Under the pieces are notes generated by a model, which saw only the letters and a program-made list of their open reading frames with translations, had not been told where the DNA came from and searched no databases. The translations under genes were made by a program, and so were the position numbers. A stretch of 39,934 bases of DNA, taken from assembly GCA_001941025.1 (NCBI GenBank), contig MSHE01000008.1, positions 83,949 to 123,882 on the forward strand. Reading direction: 5' to 3'. Position 1 is the first letter of the stretch. Each line of letters begins with the position of its first letter. This DNA is from Lachnospiraceae bacterium Zagget3. GTDB taxonomy: Bacteria; Bacillota_A; Clostridia; Lachnospirales; Lachnospiraceae. Shown here one piece after another: positions 17,090-29,201 of this stretch.

Positions 17090-17227
17090 AACGAGCCGAG
17101 AAAAACAATTCATAAGCGGGCGTTAGACGCCGCCGGTACTTAGGGACCGTTTTTTGGTCCCTTATGTACCGCTGCGTGCGGATAAAGAGCGGAAGCGTCC
17201 CGCGATGAATTGTTTTTTCGGCTCGTT
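17090..17227 (+). terminator. Long inverted repeat, bidirectional terminator between efp and lacZ
   Basis: A 23-base left arm (17090-17112, beginning AACGAGCCGAGAAAAAC) pairs with a 22-base right arm (17206-17227, ending CGGCTCGTT), differing by one extra base. Inside lie further hairpins: GGCG/CGCC near 17120, CGGTAC (17134-17139) with GTACCG (17166-17171) enclosing GGGACC/GGTCCC (17143-17161), CCGC/GCGG near 17170, and GCGG/CCGC near 17190. The arms supply T-rich ends in both directions, fitting efp and lacZ, which converge here. The right arm abuts the lacZ stop codon. Confidence 0.8.
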
Positions 17228-20448
<3,221 letters not shown>

Positions 20449-20530
20449 GCCTATTTGCGAAGAAAACGCCAAACAAAATTTTCGTGGTCGAAAATGCGTG
20501 TTTTTTCTTCGCGCCGCCAAATAGTTGGAA

Positions 20531-20559
20531 TTGTAAAATGTCACGGAGTGTGATATGAT
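20531..20559 (+). promoter_or_regulatory. Promoter of pyrB-pyrI
   Basis: TTGTAA (20531-20536), 17 bases, TATGAT (20554-20559). The leader is only about 36 bases, too short for a PyrR-type attenuator, so pyrimidine control must work in another way, if at all. Confidence 0.6.
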
Positions 20560-20601
20560 TTCAAAGGAAAGAACATACGGTATCGTTTTAGGAGGACCCG
20601 C

Positions 20602-21576
20602 ATGAGACATTTGATGAGTCCGATGGATCTCTCGGTGGATGAGCTGTACCGGCTGTTGGAGCTGGCAAACGACATCGAGGCGCACCCGGAGCAATACGCG
20701 CACGCATGCGAAGGAAAGAAGCTCGCCACGTGCTTTTACGAGCCGAGCACCCGTACGCGGTTGAGTTTTGAAACCGCCATGTTGAATCTGGGCGGACGCG
20801 TGATCGGGTTTGCCGACGCTTCGAATTCCTCCGTGGCCAAAGGCGAGAGTGTCGCCGATACGATCCGTGTTATCTCCTGTTACGCGGATATCTGCGCGAT
20901 GCGTCATCCAAAGGAGGGCGCGCCGCTTGTCGCGTCGCAAAAGTCCGCCATCCCGGTGATTAACGCGGGGGACGGCGGGCATCAGCATCCGACCCAGACA
21001 CTGACGGATCTGCTGACCATCTACAGTCTGAAAGGCCGGCTGGACCACATGACGATCGGCCTGTGCGGCGACTTGATGTTTGGCCGCACGGTGCATTCGC
21101 TGATCCATGCGCTGGTCCGTTATCCCGGCATCCGCTTTATCCTGATCTCCCCGGAAGAACTGAAGATCCCGAGCAACCTGCGCGACGACGTGCTGGTGAA
21201 AGGCGACATCCCGTTTACCGAGGTGGTCCGTCTGGAGGAGGCCATGCCGGAACTCGACATCCTGTACATGACGCGCGTCCAGCGGGAGCGCTTTTTTAAC
21301 GAGGAAGACTACATCCGCATGAAGGACTTCTACATCCTCGATAAGGCAAAGATGGAACTGGCACCGCAGGATATGCTGGTGCTTCATCCGCTGCCCCGCG
21401 TCAACGAGATCTCCGTCGATGTGGACGACGACCCCAGAGCGGTTTACTTCAAACAGGCGCAGTACGGCGTGTATGTCCGCATGGCGCTGATCCTGACGCT
21501 CCTGGACCAGGAGAACAGGCTGGATCCGCAGCCGGGGACATCCGGCGGAAAAGAAAACGGAGGTGCGGTATGTTAA
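20602..21576 (+). CDS. pyrB: Aspartate carbamoyltransferase catalytic subunit
   Basis: 324 residues; family members are about 305-320. The carbamoyl-phosphate loop [15 protein letters not shown] (about 48-62) is intact, as are the [12 protein letters not shown] loop with its Ser and Lys, HPTQTLTD (about 131) and the C-terminal [10 protein letters not shown]. It condenses carbamoyl phosphate and aspartate, the committed step of pyrimidine synthesis. The enzyme is the class B type that pairs with a PyrI regulatory chain, encoded directly downstream with a 7-base overlap (ATGTTAA), implying coupled translation. RBS is AGGAGG. Confidence 0.97.
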   Translation: MRHLMSPMDLSVDELYRLLELANDIEAHPEQYAHACEGKKLATCFYEPSTRTRLSFETAMLNLGGRVIGFADASNSSVAKGESVADTIRVISCYADICAMRHPKEGAPLVASQKSAIPVINAGDGGHQHPTQTLTDLLTIYSLKGRLDHMTIGLCGDLMFGRTVHSLIHALVRYPGIRFILISPEELKIPSNLRDDVLVKGDIPFTEVVRLEEAMPELDILYMTRVQRERFFNEEDYIRMKDFYILDKAKMELAPQDMLVLHPLPRVNEISVDVDDDPRAVYFKQAQYGVYVRMALILTLLDQENRLDPQPGTSGGKENGGAVC

Positions 21577-21998
21577 ATGTAGGCGCGATCAAGGAAGGGT
21601 ATGTGTTGGATCACATCAAGGCCGGGACAAGCCTCGCGATCTATCACTACATGAAGCTGGATCAGACGGACTGCACGGTCGCCATGATCATGAATGCCCA
21701 CAGCAACAAGATGGGGAAAAAGGACATCTTAAAGATTGAGTGTGATCCCTCCCTCATTGATCTGGACATTCTCGGATTCCTCGATCACAACATCACGGTG
21801 AACATTGTAAAAAACGAGGAGATCGTGGAGAAGAAGACGCTGCACCTGCCGCTCGAGATCAGAAACGTGATCAAATGCAAGAATCCGCGGTGCATTTCCT
21901 CCATCGAGCAGGAGTTGGATCAGGTCTTTTATCTGACGGATCCGGAGCGGGAGATCTACCGCTGTAAGTACTGCGAGACGAAGTATAAACGAAACTAA
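21570..21998 (+). CDS. pyrI: Aspartate carbamoyltransferase regulatory subunit
   Basis: 142 residues, slightly shorter than the 153 of E. coli. The N-terminal allosteric domain (about 1-95) is followed by a zinc domain with Cys103, Cys108, Cys132 and Cys135 (C-x4-C and C-x2-C), which contacts the PyrB chain. Nucleotide effectors bind the N-terminal domain in known members. The pair would form the c6r6 holoenzyme, and the remaining pyr genes are not in the window. The start overlaps the pyrB stop. Confidence 0.96.
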   Translation: MLNVGAIKEGYVLDHIKAGTSLAIYHYMKLDQTDCTVAMIMNAHSNKMGKKDILKIECDPSLIDLDILGFLDHNITVNIVKNEEIVEKKTLHLPLEIRNVIKCKNPRCISSIEQELDQVFYLTDPEREIYRCKYCETKYKRN

Positions 21999-22011
21999 AC
22001 GAGAATCATAG

Positions 22012-22085
22012 AAGAGCCGGGAAAAACGAATTCCCCGCGAACCGGACACGGTTCGCTCGTGAATTGTTTTCTCCCGGCTCTTTTT
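22012..22085 (+). terminator. Inverted-repeat terminator between pyrI and the PHP gene
   Basis: The left arm (22012-22033, AAGAGCCGGGAAAAAC then GAATTC) pairs with the right arm (22061-22082, GAATTGTTTT then CTCCCGGCTCTT), followed by more T residues. An inner perfect 8-base stem GCGAACCG/CGGTTCGC (22037-22056, loop GACA) sits between them. The arms closely resemble those of the element at 17090-17227. It serves two converging genes. Confidence 0.8.
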
Positions 22086-22113
22086 GCGTTGTGTGATGCG
22101 AAATAAGAAAAGC

Positions 22114-22914
22114 TCAGAGTTTGATAAATTCGGGCTTTCGGTTGCGGAAGATAGTGTAATAAGTAAAGCCGCAGTCTTTTAAGATCATAGGCACGCGATC
22201 GAACGCGTACGCGATGTCCTCCGGCCGGTGCGCGTCGGACCCGACGGTCACGATCTCGCCGCCGAGTTCGCGATAGCGGGCGAGAATGTCCTCGGTCGGG
22301 TTCGGATGGCCCAGGCCGTAGCGGAAACCGGCTGTGTTGAGTTCGATCCCCTTTCCGTGTTCGATAAGGAGCTTTAGGATCTCGTCCAGAATTTCCCGGT
22401 AACGGGCGTAGCTGTAATTTTGATTTTGTGTCGGGCCGTAGCGCACGACATAGTCGATGTGGCCGTAGACATCGAAGTCGTCAAACGCGGAGATGTTTTC
22501 CGTGATCGATTTGAAATATTCCCAATACGCGTCCGACTCGTCGCGGCCTTCGTAAAACGCTGGTTCATACGGGTCGAAGCCGTGGACCGCGTGGGACGAA
22601 CCGATGACAAAGTCAAAGTCGTGGGCATCCAAAAAGGCGCGGTGCGTCTGTGCCAAATGGGGCTGCAGGCCCATCTCGATGCCGAAGCATACGGGATACG
22701 TGTCCCGGTACTGCTCCTGCAAGCGCCGGATCCCGGCGTCGTAGGCCGCCTCATCAAGCGGCACAAAGCCGGGGGTTTCCGGGAAGTCCAGATCCAGATG
22801 ATCCGTGATACAGATCCCGGGCAATTCCAGCCCGATCGCTTTTTTTACCACCTCCTCCGGCGCGGCGATGCTGTCGCCGGAATAACAGGTGTGAATGTGC
22901 GTGTCCCACAGCAT
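22114..22914 (-). CDS. PHP-domain phosphatase, histidinol-phosphatase (HisJ) family
   Basis: 266 residues from ATG 22914, preferred because GGGAGG lies six bases upstream and DTHIHTCYSGDS then opens the protein; a longer in-frame start at 22965 would lie inside the promoter. The metal-binding His/Asp set of the PHP fold is present: DTHIHT, ITDHLD, GSSHAVHG and the C-terminal GSDAHRPEDI. HisJ removes phosphate from histidinol phosphate in histidine synthesis, but family members also include other phosphoesterases and no his gene is near. Thus the fold is certain and the exact substrate is not. It has its own promoter and shares a terminator with pyrI. Confidence 0.88.
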   Translation of the reverse strand: MLWDTHIHTCYSGDSIAAPEEVVKKAIGLELPGICITDHLDLDFPETPGFVPLDEAAYDAGIRRLQEQYRDTYPVCFGIEMGLQPHLAQTHRAFLDAHDFDFVIGSSHAVHGFDPYEPAFYEGRDESDAYWEYFKSITENISAFDDFDVYGHIDYVVRYGPTQNQNYSYARYREILDEILKLLIEHGKGIELNTAGFRYGLGHPNPTEDILARYRELGGEIVTVGSDAHRPEDIAYAFDRVPMILKDCGFTYYTIFRNRKPEFIKL

Positions 22915-22936
22915 GGCAAATCCTCCCATCGGTTTG

Positions 22937-22965
22937 AGTATAGCATGCGTATAGGGCGGATGCAA
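22937..22965 (-). promoter_or_regulatory. Promoter of the PHP phosphatase gene
   Basis: On the minus strand TTGCAT (22960-22965), 17 bases, TATACT (22937-22942). The leader is about 15-20 bases and already contains the ribosome binding site. Confidence 0.6.
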
Positions 22966-23010
22966 CTAAGGCAAAATTCACAATTTTTTAAGTTGATTTT
23001 GCGCGAATTG

Positions 23011-23019
23011 TGCTATAAT
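23011..23019 (+). promoter_or_regulatory. Extended -10 promoter of the ABC transporter gene
   Basis: TGCTATAAT (23011-23019) gives a perfect -10 with the TG extension. The nearest -35-like TTGATT (22993-22998) is only 15 bases away, which the extended -10 may compensate. RBS GGAAGG precedes the ATG at 23057. Confidence 0.6.
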
Positions 23020-23056
23020 CAAGGCGAATATGTGATAAATTAAGGAAGGCATCGCG

Positions 23057-26000
23057 ATGCTTCAACTGCAGCACATCAACAAAGAATATCAAACCGGCAA
23101 ACTCGTCCAGCGGGCGCTGCATGATGTCACGCTCAATCTGCGCGAAAGTGAGTTCGTAGCGGTCCTGGGCCCCAGCGGTTCCGGCAAGACGACGCTCCTT
23201 AACATCATCGGCGGCCTGGACCGCTATGACAGCGGGGATCTGATCATAAACGGAGTGTCAACCAGCCAGTACAGTGACCGCGACTGGGATGCCTACCGCA
23301 ACCACCGGGTCGGCTTCGTGTTTCAAAACTACAACCTGATCTCACACCAGACGCTGCTGGCCAATGTGGAGCTCTCCCTGACAATCTCCGGGATCGGTCG
23401 GAAGGAGCGCCGGGAGCGCGCGCTTGACGCGCTGGATCGCGTCGGCCTCGCCGATCAGGCACAGAAACGGCCGGCACAGATCTCCGGCGGGCAGATGCAG
23501 CGGGTGGCGATCGCGCGGGCGCTCGTCAACGACCCGGACATCCTGCTCGCGGATGAACCGACGGGGGCGCTGGATTCCGAGACGAGTGTGCAGGTGATGG
23601 ACCTGTTAAAAGAGGTGGCGGTCGACCGTCTGGTGGTGCTGGTCACGCACAACGCGGAATTGGCGGATGAGTACGCGACGCGCATCATCCAGCTGCACGA
23701 CGGAGAGGTCATCGCGGATTCCGATCCGTTTGAGCCGGAGGAGGAAGCGGAGGAGCAGGCGGTTTCGTTTGCGGCCCCGCAGAGGGCTTCCATGTCGCCT
23801 ATCACGTCGATGGCCTTAAGCCTGAACAATCTGTGGACGAAGAAGACCCGCACGATCCTCACGGCGATCGCCGGCTCCATCGGGATTATCGGGATCGCCC
23901 TGATCCTGGCGATCTCCGCGGGCGTGAACCGCTACATCGATGTGCTGGAAGCGGATATGGTCAATCAGTATCCCATCGAGATCGAGAATTCTTATTACGA
24001 TATCTCTGCCTTTGTGTCGGCCCGCGGAGGGGATCTTCTCTCTGCGTTTACGGGCGGCGAGGACGTTGAGGTGTACGATGAGAACACCGTTGACATCACG
24101 GCACTGATCTACAATATTTTCTCAGGGCAGTCCGCCAACGATCTGGTGTCCCTGCGGGACTTTATCGAAAACGACGGCGGCGGGATCAACGACTATGTCA
24201 CCTCCGTGGAGTATACCTATGGCGTTACGCCGCAGATCTATCAGGACAATCCCGATGAGGTGATTCAGGTTCATCCGGATCACTTTTTCGACATTCTGGG
24301 CTTCGGTTCCACCACGAGTTCCAACAGCATCATGTCCTCTCTTGTCAGCACGGACGCGTTTTTTCAGATGCCGGAGTCGGAGGACCTCTACAAGGACCAC
24401 TATACCGTGACCGCGGGCCGCTGGCCGGAGAGCTGGAACGAGATGGTTCTCGTGATGCATGAAGGACCCAGCACAACGGACATCGGGCTGTACATGCTGG
24501 GGCTTCGGGACATGTCGGAGATGGAGGGGATGATCGATGAGTTTGTGGCCGGAGAAGAGGTGCAGCAGCCGGAGATCGACGAGACCTACACCTACGACGA
24601 TTTCCTCGGGGATCAGTTCAAACTGGTCAAAAACACGGACCTCTATGAGTACGACAGTGAGTACGGCGTTTGGACGGACAAGTCGGGCGATGAAGCCTAC
24701 ATGCAGCAGCTCGTGGATAACGGAGAGCCCCTCACCATCGTGGGCATCGTGGAGTTAAACGAGGACGAGGATTCCGGAATCCTGAGCTCCGGATTCAACT
24801 ATCTGCCGTCCCTGATCACCCATCTGGCGGACGAGACGGCCGAAAGCGAGATCGTGCAGGAGCAGCTGGCGAATCCGGAGATCAACGTTTTCACCGGGGA
24901 ACCGTTTGGGACGGAAGAGGACGCGGAGGGGTTTGACCTGGAAGCGCTCTTTTCGATTGATGAGGATATGTTCGCGGATCTCTTTGACTTTGACGAGGAG
25001 GACTTCGGTGACCTCCTGGGGGAGGATGCGCTGGACGCTCTGCTGGAGGAGGCGGATCTCGGCAGCGTGGATCTCTCGGACTATGTGGATCTGGGAGACA
25101 TTGACATTTCGCTTCCCGATATGAACTTAAGCTTAAGCGAGTTGATGAGTTCGGTTCAGATCCGTGTCTCCGAGGCAGATCTGCTCGAGCTGGCAGAGGA
25201 ACTGTTCGCCGGGTATGAGTCCTACACGCGGGGGAACCCGCGGGCGGATATCACTGCGCTTGGCAGCGCGTTTACGGATTATCTTAACTCGGAGGAGGCC
25301 CGCGAGATCCTGATGCAGAATGTCTCGGAGATCATCCGGGCAGGCGGCGGGATCGAAATATCGACGGATAATATCCGCTCGCTTTATCAGGATATCGAGG
25401 AGGACTTTCGGGCGTGGGCAGCCGAACAGGGAGGCGTCAGCCTGCTCAACCTGGAAGACATGATCAACGAGTATATCGGGACTGACAGAGCGAGAAATAT
25501 CCTCGATCAATGGACGGAGGAAAACCTGGTGGTGGATCTGTCCGACGTCGACATCACGGAAGAACAGATGACGACGCTCGCGTCGCAGCTGGCTGCCGGC
25601 TACGAGTCCTATGCCGCCGCAAACGGGACCGTACCGGATCCGGACAGTATCGAAAAAGCGTTTAACGACTATTTAAACAGCAGCGCCGCGCAGCGTGTCT
25701 TTTCAGAGAGCCTGCAAAGCATGGTGAACATGGACGGTCTGGAAGAGCAGATCGCGGGCGCGATCGAGAGTTATGCCGCCTCCATCGGGGGTGAGCTCGG
25801 GGATCAGATCTCCGCACAGGCTTCCGACGCGGCCACACAGATCGCCGGGCAGATCGAGGAGGAGATCACGGACAGCCTGACGGGCAGCATGGAAGGGATC
25901 AGTGACTCTCTGGCAGAGGCCCTGAAAATCGACCCGACCTCCATGCTCGACGCGGTCGTGCTGGATATGGACGCCGAGAATCTGCTGGAACTGCTGTCTT

Positions 26001-26647
26001 CCCTGTATTCGACCACCGCGGATTCCTATGAGGGGAATCTGGATGCGCTCGGATATACGGACTTTACGACGCCGCAGGACATCAAGATCTATCCGAAGGA
26101 CTTTGAGAGCAAGGGAATCGTCACCGGGATTCTGGATCAATACAACGCGGACATGGAAGCCGCGGGCGAGAGTGACAAGACGGTCACGTACACCGACTCC
26201 ATGGGCAGCATCATGGACCTGATCGCGGAGATCGTGCAGATCCTCAGCTATGTGCTCATCGCGTTTGTCGCGATCTCGCTGGTCGTTTCGTGTATCATGA
26301 TCGGGGTCATCACCTATATCAGCGTGCTGGAGCGCAAGAAGGAGATCGGCATCCTGCGCGCCATCGGTGCCTCCAAGCGCAATATTTCCGCGGTGTTTAA
26401 CGCGGAGACGTTTGTCATCGGCCTGGCGGCCGGGATCCTGGGCATCGTGGTCACGCTGCTTTTGACCATTCCGATCAATCATATCCTTCACAATTTCCTG
26501 GGAATCGCTGATTTAAGCGCGTATCTTCCGCTTTGGTACGCCCTGGTCCTGATCCTTTTGAGCGTGGTCTTAACCCTTTTGTCCGGCATGATCCCGTCGA
26601 CGAGGGCCTCCCGCTCCGATCCCGTGGAAGCGCTGCGTTCAGAATAG
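23057..26647 (+). CDS. ABC transporter ATPase-permease fusion (MacB/FtsX type) with large external domain
   Basis: 1196 residues. Residues 1-225 are a LolD/MacB-class ATPase: Walker A GPSGSGKTT (about 38), signature ISGGQMQR (about 142) and Walker B ILLADEPTGALD. A first membrane helix (about 266-288, ILTAIAGSIGIIGIALILA) is followed by some 770 extracytoplasmic residues, then the FtsX-type trio of helices (about 1061-1084, 1115-1138, 1160-1180) with the conserved cytoplasmic loop VLERKKEIGILRAIGASKRNI and ending RSDPVEALRSE. Such proteins use ATP to move the external domain mechanically rather than to import solutes; roles include peptide resistance, lipoprotein transport and wall remodelling. 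The external region has very acidic Asp/Glu-Leu stretches and a tandem duplicated segment (about 708-765 and 837-890). No partner or two-component system is adjacent, so the substrate is unknown. Homodimerisation is inferred. Confidence 0.93.
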   Translation: MLQLQHINKEYQTGKLVQRALHDVTLNLRESEFVAVLGPSGSGKTTLLNIIGGLDRYDSGDLIINGVSTSQYSDRDWDAYRNHRVGFVFQNYNLISHQTLLANVELSLTISGIGRKERRERALDALDRVGLADQAQKRPAQISGGQMQRVAIARALVNDPDILLADEPTGALDSETSVQVMDLLKEVAVDRLVVLVTHNAELADEYATRIIQLHDGEVIADSDPFEPEEEAEEQAVSFAAPQRASMSPITSMALSLNNLWTKKTRTILTAIAGSIGIIGIALILAISAGVNRYIDVLEADMVNQYPIEIENSYYDISAFVSARGGDLLSAFTGGEDVEVYDENTVDITALIYNIFSGQSANDLVSLRDFIENDGGGINDYVTSVEYTYGVTPQIYQDNPDEVIQVHPDHFFDILGFGSTTSSNSIMSSLVSTDAFFQMPESEDLYKDHYTVTAGRWPESWNEMVLVMHEGPSTTDIGLYMLGLRDMSEMEGMIDEFVAGEEVQQPEIDETYTYDDFLGDQFKLVKNTDLYEYDSEYGVWTDKSGDEAYMQQLVDNGEPLTIVGIVELNEDEDSGILSSGFNYLPSLITHLADETAESEIVQEQLANPEINVFTGEPFGTEEDAEGFDLEALFSIDEDMFADLFDFDEEDFGDLLGEDALDALLEEADLGSVDLSDYVDLGDIDISLPDMNLSLSELMSSVQIRVSEADLLELAEELFAGYESYTRGNPRADITALGSAFTDYLNSEEAREILMQNVSEIIRAGGGIEISTDNIRSLYQDIEEDFRAWAAEQGGVSLLNLEDMINEYIGTDRARNILDQWTEENLVVDLSDVDITEEQMTTLASQLAAGYESYAAANGTVPDPDSIEKAFNDYLNSSAAQRVFSESLQSMVNMDGLEEQIAGAIESYAASIGGELGDQISAQASDAATQIAGQIEEEITDSLTGSMEGISDSLAEALKIDPTSMLDAVVLDMDAENLLELLSSLYSTTADSYEGNLDALGYTDFTTPQDIKIYPKDFESKGIVTGILDQYNADMEAAGESDKTVTYTDSMGSIMDLIAEIVQILSYVLIAFVAISLVVSCIMIGVITYISVLERKKEIGILRAIGASKRNISAVFNAETFVIGLAAGILGIVVTLLLTIPINHILHNFLGIADLSAYLPLWYALVLILLSVVLTLLSGMIPSTRASRSDPVEALRSE

Positions 26648-26650
26648 GAA

Positions 26651-26670
26651 AAAAGTGTTGAAAAGTGTTG
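26651..26670 (+). repeat. Tandem 10-base direct repeat at the gap promoter
   Basis: AAAAGTGTTG occurs twice in succession; the second copy ends inside the -35 box of the gap promoter. It could be a regulator site or chance in AT-rich DNA. Confidence 0.6.
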
Positions 26671-26696
26671 AAATCTTTGCGTGAAACAGGTAAAAT
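26668..26696 (+). promoter_or_regulatory. Promoter of gap
   Basis: TTGAAA (26668-26673), 17 bases, TAAAAT (26691-26696). The leader is about 65 bases. No CggR gene or CggR-like long operator was recognised. Confidence 0.65.
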
Positions 26697-26768
26697 GAAA
26701 ACGAACGTGAATAAAAAACAGTAACGAAACACCCAGTGGATTCAATTTTTTTGTAGGAGGGATGATTT

Positions 26769-27782
26769 ATGGCAGTGAAAGTAGCAATCAATGGATTTGG
26801 ACGCATCGGCCGTCTGGCGTTTCGCCAGATGTTTCGCGCGGAGGGCTATGAGATCGTCGCGATCAACGATCTGACCAGCCCGAAAATGTTGGCGCATCTG
26901 TTAAAGTACGATTCTTCTCAGGGCAAATATGCTCTGGGTGACACGGTTTCCTGCACGGAGGATTCCATCATTGTGGACGGCACCGAGATCAAGATCTACG
27001 CGGAGCCGGACGCGAACAACTGCCCCTGGGCAGCAGAGGGCGTGGAAGTTGTTCTGGAGTGCTCCGGATTCTATACATCCAAAGAAAAAGCGCAGGCGCA
27101 TCTCAACGCGGGCGCGAAAAAAGTCGTGATCTCCGCGCCGGCGGGCAATGACCTTCCGACGATCGTTTACAATGTCAATCACGACATTCTTACCAAAGAC
27201 GATGACATCATTTCCACGGCATCCTGCACGACGAACTGCCTGGCTCCGATGACGAAGGCGTTAAACGACCTGGCCCCGATCCAGTCCGGCATCATGTGCA
27301 CGATCCACGCCTACACCGGCGATCAGATGATCCTGGACGGACCGCAGCGCAAAGGCGATCTTCGCAGATCCCGCGCGGGAGCGATCAACATCACTCCGAC
27401 CAGCACCGGCGCGGCGAAGGCGATCGGCCTCGTGATTCCGGAGCTCGACGGCAAACTGCACGGCTCGGCACAGCGTGTGCCGACTCCGACCGGTTCGACC
27501 ACACTGCTCTACGCGGTCGTGAAAGGGGAAGTCACGGTGGAGCAGGTCAACGCGGCGATGAAGGCTGCGAGCAACGAGTCCTTCGGCTACAACGAAGACG
27601 AGATCGTTTCCTCCGATGTCATCGGTATGACCTATGGTTCCCTGTTTGATTCCACACAGACGATGGTGCTGCCGATTGGCGACGGGAACACACAGGTGCA
27701 GGTGGTCTCCTGGTATGACAACGAGAACAGCTATACCAGCCAGATGGTGCGGACCATCAAGCACTTCGGAAGTTTGCTTTAA
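26769..27782 (+). CDS. gap: Type I glyceraldehyde-3-phosphate dehydrogenase
   Basis: 337 residues, standard. The NAD-binding fold opens with [13 protein letters not shown], and the catalytic Cys153 lies in the invariant SCTTNC, followed by the HAYTGDQ catalytic histidine and the C-terminal WYDNENSY. It oxidises glyceraldehyde-3-phosphate to 1,3-bisphosphoglycerate in glycolysis. Asp34 (AINDL) after the second strand suggests NAD rather than NADP. GTAGGAGGG precedes the start. A strong terminator separates it from pgk, so gap can be made in excess of the downstream enzymes, as is typical. Confidence 0.98.
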   Translation: MAVKVAINGFGRIGRLAFRQMFRAEGYEIVAINDLTSPKMLAHLLKYDSSQGKYALGDTVSCTEDSIIVDGTEIKIYAEPDANNCPWAAEGVEVVLECSGFYTSKEKAQAHLNAGAKKVVISAPAGNDLPTIVYNVNHDILTKDDDIISTASCTTNCLAPMTKALNDLAPIQSGIMCTIHAYTGDQMILDGPQRKGDLRRSRAGAINITPTSTGAAKAIGLVIPELDGKLHGSAQRVPTPTGSTTLLYAVVKGEVTVEQVNAAMKAASNESFGYNEDEIVSSDVIGMTYGSLFDSTQTMVLPIGDGNTQVQVVSWYDNENSYTSQMVRTIKHFGSLL

Positions 27783-27807
27783 ACCGCATAAGTTTCAAAG
27801 ACTCATA

Positions 27808-27845
27808 GGGGTCCGGTCGATGAAATTGGACCGGACCCTTTTTCC
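27808..27845 (+). terminator. Rho-independent terminator of gap
   Basis: A perfect 10-base stem GGGTCCGGTC (27809-27818) with GACCGGACCC (27829-27838), loop of 10, then TTTTT (27839-27843). This is the clearest intrinsic terminator in the window. Confidence 0.92.
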
Positions 27846-27866
27846 TTCGGAAAGAGGGTAAAGGGA

Positions 27867-27936
27867 TGCGCACTCGCCCGTGAGGAAATTGTCGCAAGCG
27901 ACCGGGCTCGGCGCAGGAGTTCCGCAAGCGGAACTC
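27867..27936 (+). other. Structured leader-like element upstream of pgk
   Basis: TGCGC (27867-27871) can pair with GCGCA (27911-27915), GCCCG (27876-27880) with CGGGC (27903-27907), and GTCG with CGAC (27891-27902). A second hairpin has a perfect 8-base stem GAGTTCCG/CGGAACTC (27917-27936). Both hairpins have a CAAG loop within the same CGCAAGCG octamer. It lies after the gap terminator and before the pgk ribosome binding site. I recognise no riboswitch class and no clear promoter between terminator and pgk. It may be an RNA processing/stability element or a dispersed intergenic repeat. Confidence 0.5.
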
Positions 27937-27973
27937 TATCTCAGCAGATTTTCGCGTAATCAGGAGGTGTAAT

Positions 27974-29185
27974 ATGGCATTAAATAAAAAGACAATCGAC
28001 GACATCAACGTAAAGGGACAGCGCGTCCTGTGCCGGTGCGACTTCAACGTGCCGATCCAGGACGGGAAGATCACGGATGACACCCGTCTCGTGGCGGCAC
28101 TGCCGACGATCAAAAAATTGATCGCGGACGGCGGCAAAGTGATCCTCTGCTCCCATCTCGGCAAGATCAAGACGGAGGAGGACAAACAGAAGAACACGCT
28201 GGCGCCTGTCGCGGTACGTCTCTCCGAGCTGCTCGGACAGGAAGTCAAGTTTGTACCGAACCCGCAGGTCGTGGGCGACAATGTGCGGGAAGCGGTGGAC
28301 GCGATGCAGGACGGCGATGTGATCCTTCTGGAGAACACACGCTTTCGTCCGGAGGAGACGAAGAACGAGGACGCGTTTTCCAAGGAGCTGGCCTCTCTGT
28401 GTGATGTCTACGTAGACGACGCGTTTGGCACCGCACACCGCGCGCACTGCTCCAATGTGGGCGTGACAAAGTATGTGGATACCTGCGTGGTCGGCTATCT
28501 GATGGAGAAGGAGATCGCGTTCCTCGGCAACGCCGTGGAGAATCCGGTTCGCCCGTTTGTGGCGATCCTCGGCGGCGCGAAGGTGGCCGACAAGTTAAAC
28601 GTCATCTCCAACCTGCTGGAAAAATGCGACACGCTCATCATCGGCGGCGGCATGGCCTATACGTTTCTGAAGGCGCTCGACTGTGAGGTCGGCACTTCGC
28701 TGTGCGATGACGAAAAGCTCGACTACTGCAGAGAGATGCTGGAGAAAGCGCAGAAACTCGGCAAGCGGCTGCTTTTGCCGTCCGATGCCGTGACGGTCGC
28801 CTCGTTCCCGGATCCCATCGACAGTCCGGTCGAGACTGAAGTGTATGATTCCGATAAGATGCCGTCAGACCGCATGGGCTGTGATATCGGGCCAAAGACC
28901 TGTGAGCAGTTCGCAAATGCGGTGAAGAGCGCGAAGACCGTGGTCTGGAACGGACCGATGGGCGTTTTTGAAAATCCGACGCTGGCGGCGGGCACCATCG
29001 CCGTGGCGCAGGCGCTGGCGGACACCGACGCGACGACGATCATCGGCGGCGGGGATTCCGCGGCGGCGGTCAACCAGCTCGGCTTCGCGGACAAGATGAC
29101 GCACATTTCCACGGGCGGCGGCGCGTCGCTCGAGTTCCTGGAAGGGAAAGAGCTGCCAGGCGTGGCGGCTGCCAATGATAAATAA
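27974..29185 (+). CDS. pgk: Phosphoglycerate kinase
   Basis: 403 residues, standard. The N-domain has [17 protein letters not shown] with the conserved Asp/Asn substrate contacts, plus the HLGK and ENTRF motifs; the C-domain has the nucleotide-binding [17 protein letters not shown] and the phosphate loop GGGDSAAAV. It transfers phosphate from 1,3-bisphosphoglycerate to ADP. RBS AGGAGG lies six bases before the start. It heads the string pgk, a 65-residue protein, tpiA, gpmI. No convincing promoter was found just upstream, so transcription may come from read-through of the gap terminator or from a non-consensus promoter. Confidence 0.98.
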   Translation: MALNKKTIDDINVKGQRVLCRCDFNVPIQDGKITDDTRLVAALPTIKKLIADGGKVILCSHLGKIKTEEDKQKNTLAPVAVRLSELLGQEVKFVPNPQVVGDNVREAVDAMQDGDVILLENTRFRPEETKNEDAFSKELASLCDVYVDDAFGTAHRAHCSNVGVTKYVDTCVVGYLMEKEIAFLGNAVENPVRPFVAILGGAKVADKLNVISNLLEKCDTLIIGGGMAYTFLKALDCEVGTSLCDDEKLDYCREMLEKAQKLGKRLLLPSDAVTVASFPDPIDSPVETEVYDSDKMPSDRMGCDIGPKTCEQFANAVKSAKTVVWNGPMGVFENPTLAAGTIAVAQALADTDATTIIGGGDSAAAVNQLGFADKMTHISTGGGASLEFLEGKELPGVAAANDK

Positions 29186-29201
29186 GTAAGGAGGACGTGA
29201 A

